From assembly GCF_002288005.1 (NCBI RefSeq), contig NZ_CP016771.1, positions 310,001-374,000 on the forward strand: DNA of 64,000 nt. The letters are read 5' to 3'. The notes below the pieces were generated by a model that was given only the letters and a program-made list of their open reading frames with translations, had not been told where the DNA came from and searched no databases. Made by a program: the position numbers and the translations under genes. This DNA comes from Candidatus Nanopelagicus hibericus. Lineage in GTDB: Bacteria; Actinomycetota; Actinomycetes; Nanopelagicales; Nanopelagicaceae. Positions 8,482-16,595 of this stretch are shown in pieces (within the stretch, counting starts at the first letter, position 1; the number at the start of each line of letters is the position of its first letter).

Positions 8482-9223
8482 ACATATCTTCGTAACAGGC
8501 GGCGCCAAGGGAATTGGTGAAGCAATTGTTAGGGATGCTGCCGCAGAGGGTGCCAAAGTTTCATTCATTGATATTGATGTAGCAGTAGGTGAAAAACTTG
8601 CTGCTGAATTAAGTGCAACAGGTAAGCAAGTGGCATTTGTAAAAGCAGATGTTGCCAGCTTTGAACAGTTAAAATCTGCATTTGAACAAGTCGTAGCAAA
8701 ATTTGGGGATGTAACTGGCGTAGTTAATAACGCTGGGGTCAATTCACATGCAGACCCAGTAACTATGACTGATAAGCAATGGGATGATTTTTTTGCAATT
8801 GACATGAAGCCAGTCTGGTTAACTGCAAAGTTAGCCTTGCCTGCAATGCGAAAGGCAAAGAGTGGCTCGATTGTAAATATTTGTTCTATTCATGGCCGGC
8901 TTACTTATCCTGGATTTTTTCCTTACGGCGCAGCAAAATCTGCAGTTCTCGGCTTAACTAGAAACTTAGCCTTAGATGAAGGAAAGCATGAGATAAGAGT
9001 TAATGCAGTTTCACCTGGTTATATCCTCACCGATCTAACGAAGAATTACCTTAACGCTGAGGTGGGTAGAGCAGAGCGCGCAAACTCTATTCAACCACTT
9101 GGCAGAATTGGTCAACCAAGTGAGGTAGCAAAGGTTGTCACATTCTTACTCTCCGATAAATCTACATATGTAAGTGGTTCTGACTGGGCAGTTGATGGTG
9201 GATTAGGAGCAAGGTCAGCATGA
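8465..9223 (+). CDS. SDR-family sugar/polyol dehydrogenase (copy A)
   Basis: A 252-residue classical SDR. Motifs: TGGAKGIG (11-18), NNAG (88-91), catalytic S141, Y154 and K158 (YGAAK), and the PG segment after beta 6. An aspartate at the end of strand beta 2 (FIDID, D36) favours NAD over NADP. It overlaps the aldolase gene by 17 bp and the next SDR gene by 4 bp. The neighbouring lactonase suggests it oxidises an aldose at C1 to the lactone. Residue-for-residue alignment with the following SDR puts all motifs at identical positions, so the pair arose by tandem duplication. Confidence 0.88.
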   Translation: MKLANKHIFVTGGAKGIGEAIVRDAAAEGAKVSFIDIDVAVGEKLAAELSATGKQVAFVKADVASFEQLKSAFEQVVAKFGDVTGVVNNAGVNSHADPVTMTDKQWDDFFAIDMKPVWLTAKLALPAMRKAKSGSIVNICSIHGRLTYPGFFPYGAAKSAVLGLTRNLALDEGKHEIRVNAVSPGYILTDLTKNYLNAEVGRAERANSIQPLGRIGQPSEVAKVVTFLLSDKSTYVSGSDWAVDGGLGARSA

Positions 9224-9978
9224 TATTAAAAGGGGAGCATTTATTTGTTACCGGCGGAGCAGCTGGAATTGGTGAGGCATTAGTAATTGGCGGCGCCAAA
9301 GAGGGCGCCAAAGTATCTTTTGTTGATATTGATGATGCGAAAGCCAATGCTTTGGTTGAAAAATTAACAAAAGAAGGGCATCAGGTCCAATATACAAAGG
9401 CAGATGTTTCCAAGTTTGAAACCTTTAAAACAGGTTATGACAAATTAGTTTCAACCTTTGGTCCAGTCACAGTTGCAGTATCTAATGCTGGCCGTAACTC
9501 ATATGCCGATGCGGTTGAGTACAAAGATGAGGAGTGGAATGATTTTTTTGCTCTTGATCTTAAATCAAGTTGGTACCTCGCAAAGCTGTGCCTGCCTGAC
9601 ATGAGAGAAAAGAAGTACGGCTCAATTGTAAATATTTCATCAATTCATGGCCGAATGTCTAGACCAAATTTCTTCCCTTACTCTGCCGCTAAAGGTGGAA
9701 TAATTGGATTGTCTAGAAACTTAGCACTAGATGAAGGAAAGTACGGAATTCGAGTGAATTCAGTATCACCTGGCACAACTGCAACTCCGCTTTTAAAAAG
9801 TTATATGGAGAAATTTCCTGATGAAAAAGCTCATGCACTATCAGTTGCTCCAAATGCCAGATTTGGTTCACCGGAGGAGATCGCAAATGTTATTTTATTT
9901 ACCCTGTCAAAGGATGCATCTTTTATAACTGGAGCCGACTTGATGGTTGATGGCGCTTTACACGCCCGGTATGCATAA
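9220..9978 (+). CDS. SDR-family sugar/polyol dehydrogenase (copy B)
   Basis: A second 252-residue SDR, paralogous to the gene just upstream: TGGAAGIG (11-18), S141, Y154 and K158 (YSAAK) at identical positions, and the shared SIHGR segment after S141. The NNAG motif has become SNAG. The catalytic set is intact, so it is probably active on a different sugar or on a later intermediate. The start ATG overlaps the previous stop by 4 bp. The two genes being kept in one operon argues for two successive oxidations or two related substrates. Confidence 0.88.
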   Translation: MILKGEHLFVTGGAAGIGEALVIGGAKEGAKVSFVDIDDAKANALVEKLTKEGHQVQYTKADVSKFETFKTGYDKLVSTFGPVTVAVSNAGRNSYADAVEYKDEEWNDFFALDLKSSWYLAKLCLPDMREKKYGSIVNISSIHGRMSRPNFFPYSAAKGGIIGLSRNLALDEGKYGIRVNSVSPGTTATPLLKSYMEKFPDEKAHALSVAPNARFGSPEEIANVILFTLSKDASFITGADLMVDGALHARYA

Positions 9979-9985
9979 GCAATAA

Positions 9986-11209
9986 ATGATCAAATCTAAA
10001 CGTAGATTTCCCGATCTTCCGCATTTGGTCTCTTTGATTGATTGGAAGATTCCATCAATTCATAGAAATAGAACCAGGATTACTAGAGCTATGACGATTA
10101 GTGATTTAGCAAAAATTGCAAAAAAGAGAGTTCCAAAAGTGGTCTTTGATTATGTAGAAGGATCAGCCTTAGATGAGGTTAGCTACTCCCGATCTCAAGC
10201 AGCTTTTGATCGAGTTGAATTTACAGCTCACGCACTTCGGGATGTTTCAAAGATAGATCCATCAATTGAAATATTTGGTCAAAAAGTAGATCTTCCAATT
10301 CTATTTTCACCCACTGGCTACACCAGATTCATGTATCACGTTGGTGAACCAGCAGTTGCAAATGTAGCAGCAAAAAATAATTTAATTTATTCACTTTCCA
10401 CTATGGGAACTACCTCACCTAAGGAATTAGCAGATCAGGTGCCCCAGGCACGTCGATGGTTTCAGCTTTATGTGATGCAAAATCGTAAAGATAGTTTGTC
10501 AGTTATTAAACAGGCAAAAGACTCTGGCTTTGAAGCATTAATTCTCACCGTCGATACGCCAGTCAGTGGCATTCGCATCCGAGATATGAAAAATGGTCTA
10601 ACTATTCCGCCGCGAATAAGATTGAGCACAGTTTTTGCAATAGCAAGAAAACCTATTTGGTGGCTGAATTTGTTTACTACCAAAAAACTAGAGTTTGCAG
10701 CCTTTAGGGGTTGGAATAAGACACTTGTTGAGTTAGCAGCGGCAATATTTGATCCAGCGACTAAGTTCGAGGATCTTAAGTGGCTGCAATCGGTATGGGG
10801 TGGCCCAATTATTGTGAAAGGTGTTCAGAATTTAGAGGATGCAAAACGGCTTGCAAAAATGGGAGTAGATGGAATTATTCTTTCAAACCATGGTGGGAGG
10901 CAGTTAGAAAAAGGGCCAGTACCCCTTGAGTTACTACCAGAGGTAGTGAAAGCGATTGGTAAGAAAGCTGATGTTTATATCGACGGTGCTGTCCTATCAG
11001 GTCAAGATGCATATGCTGCAGTTGCAATGGGAGCGAAGGCTGTATTTATTGGACGTGCCTATCTATATGGAATTATGGCAGGAGGAGAATTAGGTGTTGA
11101 AAGAGTGATTGAGATTATGAAGCGAGATTTTATAAATACCATGGCGCTAACTGGAGCTAGAAATATTGCTGAGGTGCAAAAAACTGGCGCAAGGTTGCGT
11201 AACTCCTAG
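9986..11209 (+). CDS. lldD: FMN-dependent alpha-hydroxy-acid dehydrogenase (L-lactate dehydrogenase type)
   Basis: A 407-residue FMN-dependent 2-hydroxyacid dehydrogenase. The N-terminal 35 residues (basic, then RITRAMTISDL) match the extended start of actinobacterial members. Key residues: FDYVEGSALDE near 54, YALSTMGT-like loop (SLSTMGTTS, 137-144), K278 in VVKG-like IIVKGV, and SNHGGRQLEKGPVPLELL with catalytic H302 and R305. The reaction is oxidation of L-lactate or a related 2-hydroxyacid to the keto acid with electrons passed to the quinone pool or oxygen. As the last gene of the sugar operon, it may oxidise lactate or glycolate released by the pathway. Its stop directly abuts the stop of the convergent methyltransferase gene. 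Confidence 0.87.
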   Translation: MIKSKRRFPDLPHLVSLIDWKIPSIHRNRTRITRAMTISDLAKIAKKRVPKVVFDYVEGSALDEVSYSRSQAAFDRVEFTAHALRDVSKIDPSIEIFGQKVDLPILFSPTGYTRFMYHVGEPAVANVAAKNNLIYSLSTMGTTSPKELADQVPQARRWFQLYVMQNRKDSLSVIKQAKDSGFEALILTVDTPVSGIRIRDMKNGLTIPPRIRLSTVFAIARKPIWWLNLFTTKKLEFAAFRGWNKTLVELAAAIFDPATKFEDLKWLQSVWGGPIIVKGVQNLEDAKRLAKMGVDGIILSNHGGRQLEKGPVPLELLPEVVKAIGKKADVYIDGAVLSGQDAYAAVAMGAKAVFIGRAYLYGIMAGGELGVERVIEIMKRDFINTMALTGARNIAEVQKTGARLRNS

Positions 11210-12052
11210 TTAAATACTCAAATCTGCGATCTCAGCAGCACTGATACCGCAGCAACCACCAATAATTTGGGCCCCGGCACCAACCCATTCACTTATTAAT
11301 TGATCGCTAAACCCAGCAGAACCACTTCCTGTCCACACTTTATGTTTTGCATCCCAAACTCTGCCCGAGTTGGGATAGACAATAAAAGGTTTAGATGATG
11401 AAGCAGAGCGCAATAGATCTGTAATCAACTCGGGCCTAGTGCAATTAATACCCACCGCCATTGCCTCCTTTGCTAGATCAACCGCTGCTTGAAAGCTTTG
11501 CCCACCATTTGTTTGATTACCCTGCCTGCAGGAGTAGGAGATCCAAAATGGGATTGGGCAATCCTTTAATAGCTCTAATAAAATCTCAACTTCAAAGGTG
11601 TCTGGCATGGTTTCAAGTGCTAAGTAATCTGGTGAGGTTGAGATTAATAACTCAAGACGTCTGGAATGAAAATCTTTTAATACTGATTTACTAACACCGT
11701 AATTACCTTTGTACTCAGAGCCATCTGCAAGGGATGCTCCGTATGGACCAACCGATGCTGCCACCTTCACACTCTTGCCACTTTGAGTAGCTGCAACTTT
11801 TGCTAATTTGGTTGAGGTAATTAGAGCCTGATCAGTTTCTTGCTCACTCCAACCACGTGCACTACACCCAGGGTAGGAGAGTTGGTAGGAGGAGGTAATA
11901 ATGATTTGCGCCCCAGCATTTATAAAATCTAAGTGCGCCTTGGTTATTTGCGCAGGATTTGATCTAATCAACTCACCTGTCCAAAGTGAGGTTGTTAATT
12001 TATTGCCATTATTTTCTAATGCTGTTGAGAGCCCTCCATCTAATTTAATCAT
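11210..12052 (-). CDS. mmuM: Homocysteine S-methyltransferase (MmuM-like)
   Basis: A 280-residue Pfam S-methyl_trans protein. It opens with LDGGLST, and the three zinc-binding cysteines are C204 (GINC) and C267-C268 (GGCCG). It transfers a methyl group from S-methylmethionine or SAM to homocysteine, giving methionine. Length matches the single-domain MmuM/YagD class and not the large MetH. The start is fixed because the conserved LDGG lies only four residues in. The start ATG is one base away from the 3' end of a tRNA with anticodon CAT on the same strand, and no ribosome binding site fits in that space, so it is probably translated from a processed, leaderless message. Confidence 0.88.
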   Translation of the reverse strand: MIKLDGGLSTALENNGNKLTTSLWTGELIRSNPAQITKAHLDFINAGAQIIITSSYQLSYPGCSARGWSEQETDQALITSTKLAKVAATQSGKSVKVAASVGPYGASLADGSEYKGNYGVSKSVLKDFHSRRLELLISTSPDYLALETMPDTFEVEILLELLKDCPIPFWISYSCRQGNQTNGGQSFQAAVDLAKEAMAVGINCTRPELITDLLRSASSSKPFIVYPNSGRVWDAKHKVWTGSGSAGFSDQLISEWVGAGAQIIGGCCGISAAEIADLSI

Positions 12053-12053
12053 G

Positions 12054-12127
12054 TGGGGCGGGTAGGGCTCGAACCTACGACGACCGGATTATGAGTCCGG
12101 GGCTCTAACCAACTGAGCTACCGCCCC
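12054..12127 (-). tRNA. tRNA-Met (anticodon CAT)
   Basis: The reverse strand folds as a standard cloverleaf: acceptor GGGGCGG paired with CCGCCCC, D-arm GCTC..GAGC with GTTGGTTA loop, anticodon stem CCGGA/TCCGG around loop CTCATAA (anticodon CAT) and a T-arm with GGTTCGAGCC. The anticodon stem lacks the three consecutive G-C pairs of initiator tRNA, so elongator Met is most likely; tRNA-Ile2 (lysidine-modified CAT) is the alternative. The 3' CCA is not encoded. It lies directly upstream of the homocysteine methyltransferase gene. Confidence 0.93.
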
Positions 12128-12218
12128 TAATAAGGAGGTGAGTGTCATACCTTACATCTATCCCAACACTAAGCATTAATTGGCAATATTCACATGCTCA
12201 CACAGGATAATAAAAAGT

Positions 12219-12812
12219 ATGAAAACTAGAGCAGTATTTATCTCTGTCATTTTTCTATTTCTATCAACTCAACCAGCCACCGCTGCCCCTATCTATACCT
12301 TTCCAGTTGCCGGCTGCACCGTTACCTATACCAAATACCATCATGATTATCCGGCCGCAGATATTTTTGGTAAAAAAGGTTGCGCATTTGTCTCACCCAT
12401 TGCAGGTGTAATAGATGAGGTAAACAGTGTTGACAAGTGGAGTGGTAAAACAAATCTTGGCGCAGATCGCGGCGGCCTATCAATCTCAATCATTGGTGAT
12501 GATGGCCTTAGATATTATGGAAGCCATCTTTCTAAAATTGAAGCAAATATTGTGCCCGGCTATCGAGTTACAACTGGGGAAAAGTTAGGTGAGATTGGAT
12601 CATCCGGCAGTGCTCGGGGAACTAAGCCTCATCTGCACTTTGGTATCTCATACCCAACTGAAAAAGGTATTTGGTGGGTGAGACGTGGCGTTGGTTTAGA
12701 GAGTAAAGGTAAGACGCCACCATTTAAATATTTGCAAGCTTGGCAGATGGGTAAAGATTTGAAACCAAAAGTTGTAACACCTGCGGTAATTCCAGCTGAG
12801 CCTACGAAGTAA
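12219..12812 (+). CDS. Secreted M23-family peptidase-like protein
   Basis: A 197-residue protein starting at the ATG that begins MKTRAVFISV, with a signal peptide of about 22 residues ending in ATAA. The LytM/M23 fold is indicated by HHDYPAAD (H42, D48), the GSHL strand (H103) and PHLHFG (H138, H140), matching the zinc site of Gly-Gly endopeptidases. The family cleaves peptide cross-bridges of peptidoglycan outside the membrane. The open frame extends 13 codons upstream to a TTG at 12180, but that adds a charged, non-signal segment, so the ATG is preferred. A ribosome-binding AGGA precedes it. Monocistronic between the tRNA and a terminator. Confidence 0.85.
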   Translation: MKTRAVFISVIFLFLSTQPATAAPIYTFPVAGCTVTYTKYHHDYPAADIFGKKGCAFVSPIAGVIDEVNSVDKWSGKTNLGADRGGLSISIIGDDGLRYYGSHLSKIEANIVPGYRVTTGEKLGEIGSSGSARGTKPHLHFGISYPTEKGIWWVRRGVGLESKGKTPPFKYLQAWQMGKDLKPKVVTPAVIPAEPTK

Positions 12813-12819
12813 ATAAAAA

Positions 12820-12847
12820 TAAGGCCCGCTATTTCTAGCAGGCCTTA
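12820..12847. terminator. Bidirectional intrinsic terminator
   Basis: TAAGGCC-C-GCT (12820-12830) pairs with AGC-A-GGCCTTA (12837-12847) around a 6-base loop, with one internal mismatch. T-rich sequence follows rightward (12848-12856) and A-rich sequence lies leftward, so it can end both the M23 gene and the convergent cold-shock gene. A second small hairpin TTTCGAG/CTCGAAA follows at 12854-12872. Confidence 0.75.
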
Positions 12848-12885
12848 ATTCTTTTTCGAGAGTTGCTCGAAAGGTTAATGGTTAT

Positions 12886-13089
12886 TTATGCAGGGTTTAC
12901 AGCGTCAGCCTGAGGACCTTTTGGACCTTGGACTACTTCGAATGTAACTGCCTGACCCTCTTCAAGGGACTTGTAACCGTTTCCTTGGATTGCTGAGTAG
13001 TGAACAAAAACATCTTGTCCGCCACCATCAACTGCAATGAAACCGAAACCCTTTTCAGAGTTGAACCACTTAACTGTACCTGTTGCCAT
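12886..13089 (-). CDS. cspA: Cold-shock protein, CspA family
   Basis: A 67-residue single cold-shock domain that binds single-stranded RNA and DNA as a chaperone. RNP1 is KGFGFI (14-19) and RNP2 is VFVHY (27-31), with the aromatic W8/F9 and F18 surface intact. The ATG is preceded by AAAGGA eight bases upstream. It has its own 233-bp upstream gap, long enough for a structured 5' untranslated region of the kind that controls cold-shock genes. Highly conserved family, so the call is firm; which of several Csp paralogues it is cannot be told. Confidence 0.97.
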   Translation of the reverse strand: MATGTVKWFNSEKGFGFIAVDGGGQDVFVHYSAIQGNGYKSLEEGQAVTFEVVQGPKGPQADAVNPA

Positions 13090-13322
13090 TTAGCTTTTTT
13101 CCTTTGATTATGTTGGACTCTTGCAATATAACAAGCGCCGGTCTTTATTCTTACAGCGAATCCCAATCAACAATCAGTGGAACGGGTACTGCCAAGCGTC
13201 GGACTGTTGCAAAGTTTACCCTGCTATTGGCTAATTGCGAAAAGAGATGTATAAATCTCTTACTGCATTAGGCGCTGGTGGGCTGGGGAAGGTCACACCG
13301 AGTGATCTAAAGGCAGGTACTA
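13090..13322. promoter_or_regulatory. Divergent upstream region of cspA and the DUF3145 gene
   Basis: No coding sequence was found on either strand here. The leftward side should carry the cspA promoter and a possibly long 5' leader; the rightward side carries the promoter and an AAGGCAGG ribosome binding site (about 13310-13317) ahead of the GTG at 13323. I could not identify a convincing -10/-35 pair or a riboswitch by eye. Confidence 0.35.
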
Positions 13323-13826
13323 GTGAGTAAATCTCCAATTTATGCTGGGCGAATACTTATTTATTCAACCCCGGCAGCCCTGACTCAACATATTGAGTGG
13401 GCGCTTAATCAAAATCTTGGCTATCAAGTGGAGCCAAATTGGGTCAATCAGCCACTATCACCTGGCGCAAAAGCAACTGAGGTGGATTTTTATAGCGACC
13501 AACCAGTGGCGGCAAAGATTGCAAAAGCTTTAATCAGCTGGCGTTACTTAAGATTTGAGATAACCCAAAAATGCAAGAAAAATGGTGATGCTACTTTGTA
13601 TCGCATCACCCCAGATCTTGGTTTGCACCAAGCATCTCTGGCATCAAATGGTGATGTAGTTTTAAATGAACATCAAGTAAATAAGTTAATTCAAAATGCA
13701 CCTTCACAAAAGAGATTGCAGCAAGATCTTGAGAAAGCACTGGGTAATCAATGGGAGATTGAGTTGGAGCCTTATCGGTTAGCACTTGCAGGTGGATCTG
13801 CAGAGATCTTTTCAAATATTGGATAG
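13323..13826 (+). CDS. DUF3145 family protein (actinobacterial)
   Basis: A 167-residue cytoplasmic protein with a GTG start. The order of conserved blocks matches DUF3145: an N-terminal strand with TPAALTQHIEWAL, the short PLSPGAKATEVDF segment, the ALISWRYLRFEIT helix-strand, PDLGLHQASL, GDVVLNEHQV and a C-terminal WEIELEPYRLALA. The family is nearly confined to Actinobacteria and has no established function. The domain is complete in length. It is followed after 9 bp by the SIMPL-domain gene and may be co-transcribed with it. Confidence 0.82.
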   Translation: MSKSPIYAGRILIYSTPAALTQHIEWALNQNLGYQVEPNWVNQPLSPGAKATEVDFYSDQPVAAKIAKALISWRYLRFEITQKCKKNGDATLYRITPDLGLHQASLASNGDVVLNEHQVNKLIQNAPSQKRLQQDLEKALGNQWEIELEPYRLALAGGSAEIFSNIG

Positions 13827-13835
13827 GATTAGTGC

Positions 13836-14579
13836 ATGAATTTTGAAGCCTCTGATCGGATCAAATTTGCAACCGGTATTTTAGCTGCGGCAATTTTATC
13901 CTCCGGGCTTACTCTTGGGCTTTATAAGGTTGGCTCTGGTCTTGCCTCTCGCGCTGGTAATGCAATTACCGTTACTGGCACCGCCTCTGAAAATGCCACT
14001 GCAGATAATGCAGTCTGGAATTTAAATTTAAATGAATCTCAAAAAACTTTAGCCGCATCGGTTAGCAAAATTGATACCAGCGCAGAAGCATTAAAGAGTT
14101 ACCTATTAAATGGTGGAGTTACTGCAGATCAAATTGAGCTTGGCCCAATTAACAGTAATCCGTTGATGGAGTACATAAATGGAAATCCAACTGGGCGAGT
14201 TATTTCCTATCAGGCATATCGCACCGTAACTGTTAGAACTAAGGATGTTAAGTTGGTTTCAAAGCTAAGCAATGAGATTGGCTCCCTGCTTGCCACTGGC
14301 GTAAATGTGGGAAATTATGGACCTTCCTATTACCTTTCAACCTTAGATCAAATGCGTGCAAAATTATTAGCTGCTGCCATGTTGGATGCAAAGGCCAGGG
14401 CGCAGGCGATCACGGAAGCGGTTGGTGGTGAGGTAGGTTCTCTTATCTCCGTCTCATCTGGTCCAACCCAGGTGACAACTAAGGATTCACTTGAGCGGAC
14501 AGCTGGTGGCTTTTATGATGTTTCAACAATTGATAAAACAGTTAATGTCACTTTATCTGCAAGTTTTAAAACTAATTAA
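13836..14579 (+). CDS. Membrane-anchored SIMPL-domain (DUF541) protein
   Basis: A 247-residue protein with one N-terminal membrane segment (about 10-30) and an extracytoplasmic SIMPL/DUF541 domain: ITVTGTASENATADNAVWNL opening strand, the helix with SVSKIDTSAEALKSYLL, and the central ISYQAYRTVTVRTKDVKLV strand. SIMPL proteins such as BP26 and YggE are oligomeric envelope proteins linked to stress tolerance; no enzymatic activity is known. Its stop overlaps the convergent SGNH hydrolase gene by 4 bp. Confidence 0.85.
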   Translation: MNFEASDRIKFATGILAAAILSSGLTLGLYKVGSGLASRAGNAITVTGTASENATADNAVWNLNLNESQKTLAASVSKIDTSAEALKSYLLNGGVTADQIELGPINSNPLMEYINGNPTGRVISYQAYRTVTVRTKDVKLVSKLSNEIGSLLATGVNVGNYGPSYYLSTLDQMRAKLLAAAMLDAKARAQAITEAVGGEVGSLISVSSGPTQVTTKDSLERTAGGFYDVSTIDKTVNVTLSASFKTN

Positions 14580-15433
14580 CTAGCTTTTAGCAGGGCGCGT
14601 ATTTGAGGGTCTTGCTCAATTTTGGCTAGAAATGGCAGCTCTGCTGCTTTTTTATGTGGATTAATTTTTTCAAAAATAATTCTCCCCATTTCAAAGGCCA
14701 TCAAAATTAAGGCTGCAGGCAGAAGATCCACGCTGCGCTTTAAGAACCAAGGAGTGCCATTACGTAGCATCCACTTGACCTTCTGCGCCCGACTTTTGTG
14801 AGTTACAGATAATTCATATGGCAATGAGATTGCCCAGCCGCGCTGGCGTAATTGCATTGCGATATTTCTTGCCAACATAAAATGGCCAGCAGGGCCAGGA
14901 TGCATTCGATCTATATGCCAATTCCGCAGGTTATGAACATCATTTATCGCTCTAGTTTTGATGGTTACGATCTCAAACTCCAGGGCTACTTTGCGATAGA
15001 CCGCATTTACCGCATTAACTCTTCTGCTGAGCACCCTACTCATTAACCTTGGCAATCTAAGCAACTTATTTGGATCATGTAACTCCACCATGATTATTTC
15101 ACTACCCATTGCCAGTAATTGTTGGCAGCAACTGCGTAGATTGTTATAAAGCGTAATTGGGTCAAAACCATTACGGAGCATGTCATTACCACCCACAATT
15201 ACCGCACAAATATCTGGATTTTGTCGCAGCGCTTTTGGTAGTTGCACCGCTAATACTTCAGCGGATTTCGCACCTGGCCTAGAAAAATTATAGTAATCAC
15301 AGCCATCTTGAAAGGCATCTGCTAGGAATCCAGCCCAGCCACGAAACTTTCCTTTATTGACTTCATCTCCAGTACCAAATGCTGCGCTGTCGCCAAGGAC
15401 TACAAAGGTTGGATGAGATCTAATCGCATCCAT
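14576..15433 (-). CDS. SGNH/GDSL-family hydrolase
   Basis: A 285-residue SGNH hydrolase. The four blocks are clear: GDSAAFG (S16), PGAKS (G54), GGND (N83) and DRMHPGPAGH (D175, H178). The family includes esterases and acyl/acetyl-transferases acting on lipids or glycans. The ATG at 15433 lies two bases after the stop of the upstream glycosyltransferase and has an AAGAG about ten bases upstream; a TTG three codons earlier is possible. A Cys-free, signal-free N-terminus suggests a cytoplasmic enzyme. The conserved grouping with two glycosyltransferases suggests a role in glycolipid or surface glycan modification. Confidence 0.85.
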   Translation of the reverse strand: MDAIRSHPTFVVLGDSAAFGTGDEVNKGKFRGWAGFLADAFQDGCDYYNFSRPGAKSAEVLAVQLPKALRQNPDICAVIVGGNDMLRNGFDPITLYNNLRSCCQQLLAMGSEIIMVELHDPNKLLRLPRLMSRVLSRRVNAVNAVYRKVALEFEIVTIKTRAINDVHNLRNWHIDRMHPGPAGHFMLARNIAMQLRQRGWAISLPYELSVTHKSRAQKVKWMLRNGTPWFLKRSVDLLPAALILMAFEMGRIIFEKINPHKKAAELPFLAKIEQDPQIRALLKAS

Positions 15434-15434
15434 T

Positions 15435-16595
15435 TTAAGCAACTCTTAACCTACGTTTTGTAACCACCATGGGTTGCTTAGCACCATGTAGCTCCAGCAT
15501 TTTGTGAACAGTATTTGTCCAAGAGTAAAGCTCTGCCTGCTTTCTGGCAGTAACTCTTAAAGAGCTATCACGGAGTAATTTATTTATCTCATTAGCAAAG
15601 GATGCACCATTATCTTTCGCCACCGCCCCGGCCGGGTTAGTAGATGTAATATCTAAAATCTCACCCACCGCGCTAGATGCCGAGGCAACAACTGGTGTGC
15701 CAGAGGCAAGTGATTCAAGTGCGGATAAGCAAAAGGTTTCAAGTGGGCCAGGTGCGATTGCCACATCAGCTGAGGCTAGATACTCAGCAACTTTTTTACG
15801 ATTTGCAATATATCCCAACATCTCAACCGGCAAATTGCTGCTTTGTTTTCTAATTTTTTTCCACAACGGGCCGCCACCAATAATTACTAGTCGCACATCA
15901 ATCCCAGCTTCTATCAGTTTTTCTACCGCCTGCACACTTCTTGCTGGCTCTTTTTCTGGTGAGAGCCGGCCGCAGTGAATTAGTAGATATCGTGATCCTT
16001 TGAGAAGTGAGGTACGTAGCGCCAAATCACGATTTGCTGGATTGAACTGCTCTAGATCAACACCTAAGGCAATTTTATTTAAATTGGTTATTCCAATTTG
16101 CTCAAACTCAGCTGCGGCAAAATTGGTAGTAGCAATTACCTGATCAAAATTGCTGGCTAATTTTCTATTATGCCAGTTCACAAATTTGCTGCGAATAGCT
16201 GTGGGGATAAAGCCGGCATACTTTTTAACTAGACCATTTAAGGTTTCATGGGAGAAAACTAAGCTGGCAATCTTGTTTTGCTTCGTCCATTTTCCAACCT
16301 TCATCAAGGTGAAGCGATCTGAGACCTCCACCCGATCCGGGTGTAAAAACTCTAAAAGATTAAGTAATTGCCGGTTGCTGCGGATAATTTGATACCCACC
16401 GCTACCGATCAAGGTGATGCTAGGCAAGCTGATTTTCAGCCCAAATGGGGTCTGCTCCTTTAAATACCTTGGGCCAGGGACAATATAAATAAACTCATGA
16501 CCATACTTTAAATAACCGGCGCCCAACTCATGCAGAGTTGTTTTAATACCACCAGAGCTTGGGCCATAAAAGTTTGCTACATGGACAATTCTCAC
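15435..16595 (-). CDS. GT-B glycosyltransferase (GT4-like)
   Basis: A 386-residue GT-B fold enzyme starting with GTG (VRIVHVANFYGPSSGG). Donor-site features are GRLSPEKEPA in the C-terminal half and an EX7E motif ETFCLSALE followed by SGTPVVAS. The start codon overlaps the stop of the second glycosyltransferase gene by 4 bp (GTGA). A longer open frame exists upstream, but its first 30 residues lie inside that gene and are not family-like. It probably transfers a hexose (mannose is common in this class) onto a lipid or glycan acceptor at the cytoplasmic membrane. Confidence 0.87.
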   Translation of the reverse strand: MRIVHVANFYGPSSGGIKTTLHELGAGYLKYGHEFIYIVPGPRYLKEQTPFGLKISLPSITLIGSGGYQIIRSNRQLLNLLEFLHPDRVEVSDRFTLMKVGKWTKQNKIASLVFSHETLNGLVKKYAGFIPTAIRSKFVNWHNRKLASNFDQVIATTNFAAAEFEQIGITNLNKIALGVDLEQFNPANRDLALRTSLLKGSRYLLIHCGRLSPEKEPARSVQAVEKLIEAGIDVRLVIIGGGPLWKKIRKQSSNLPVEMLGYIANRKKVAEYLASADVAIAPGPLETFCLSALESLASGTPVVASASSAVGEILDITSTNPAGAVAKDNGASFANEINKLLRDSSLRVTARKQAELYSWTNTVHKMLELHGAKQPMVVTKRRLRVA

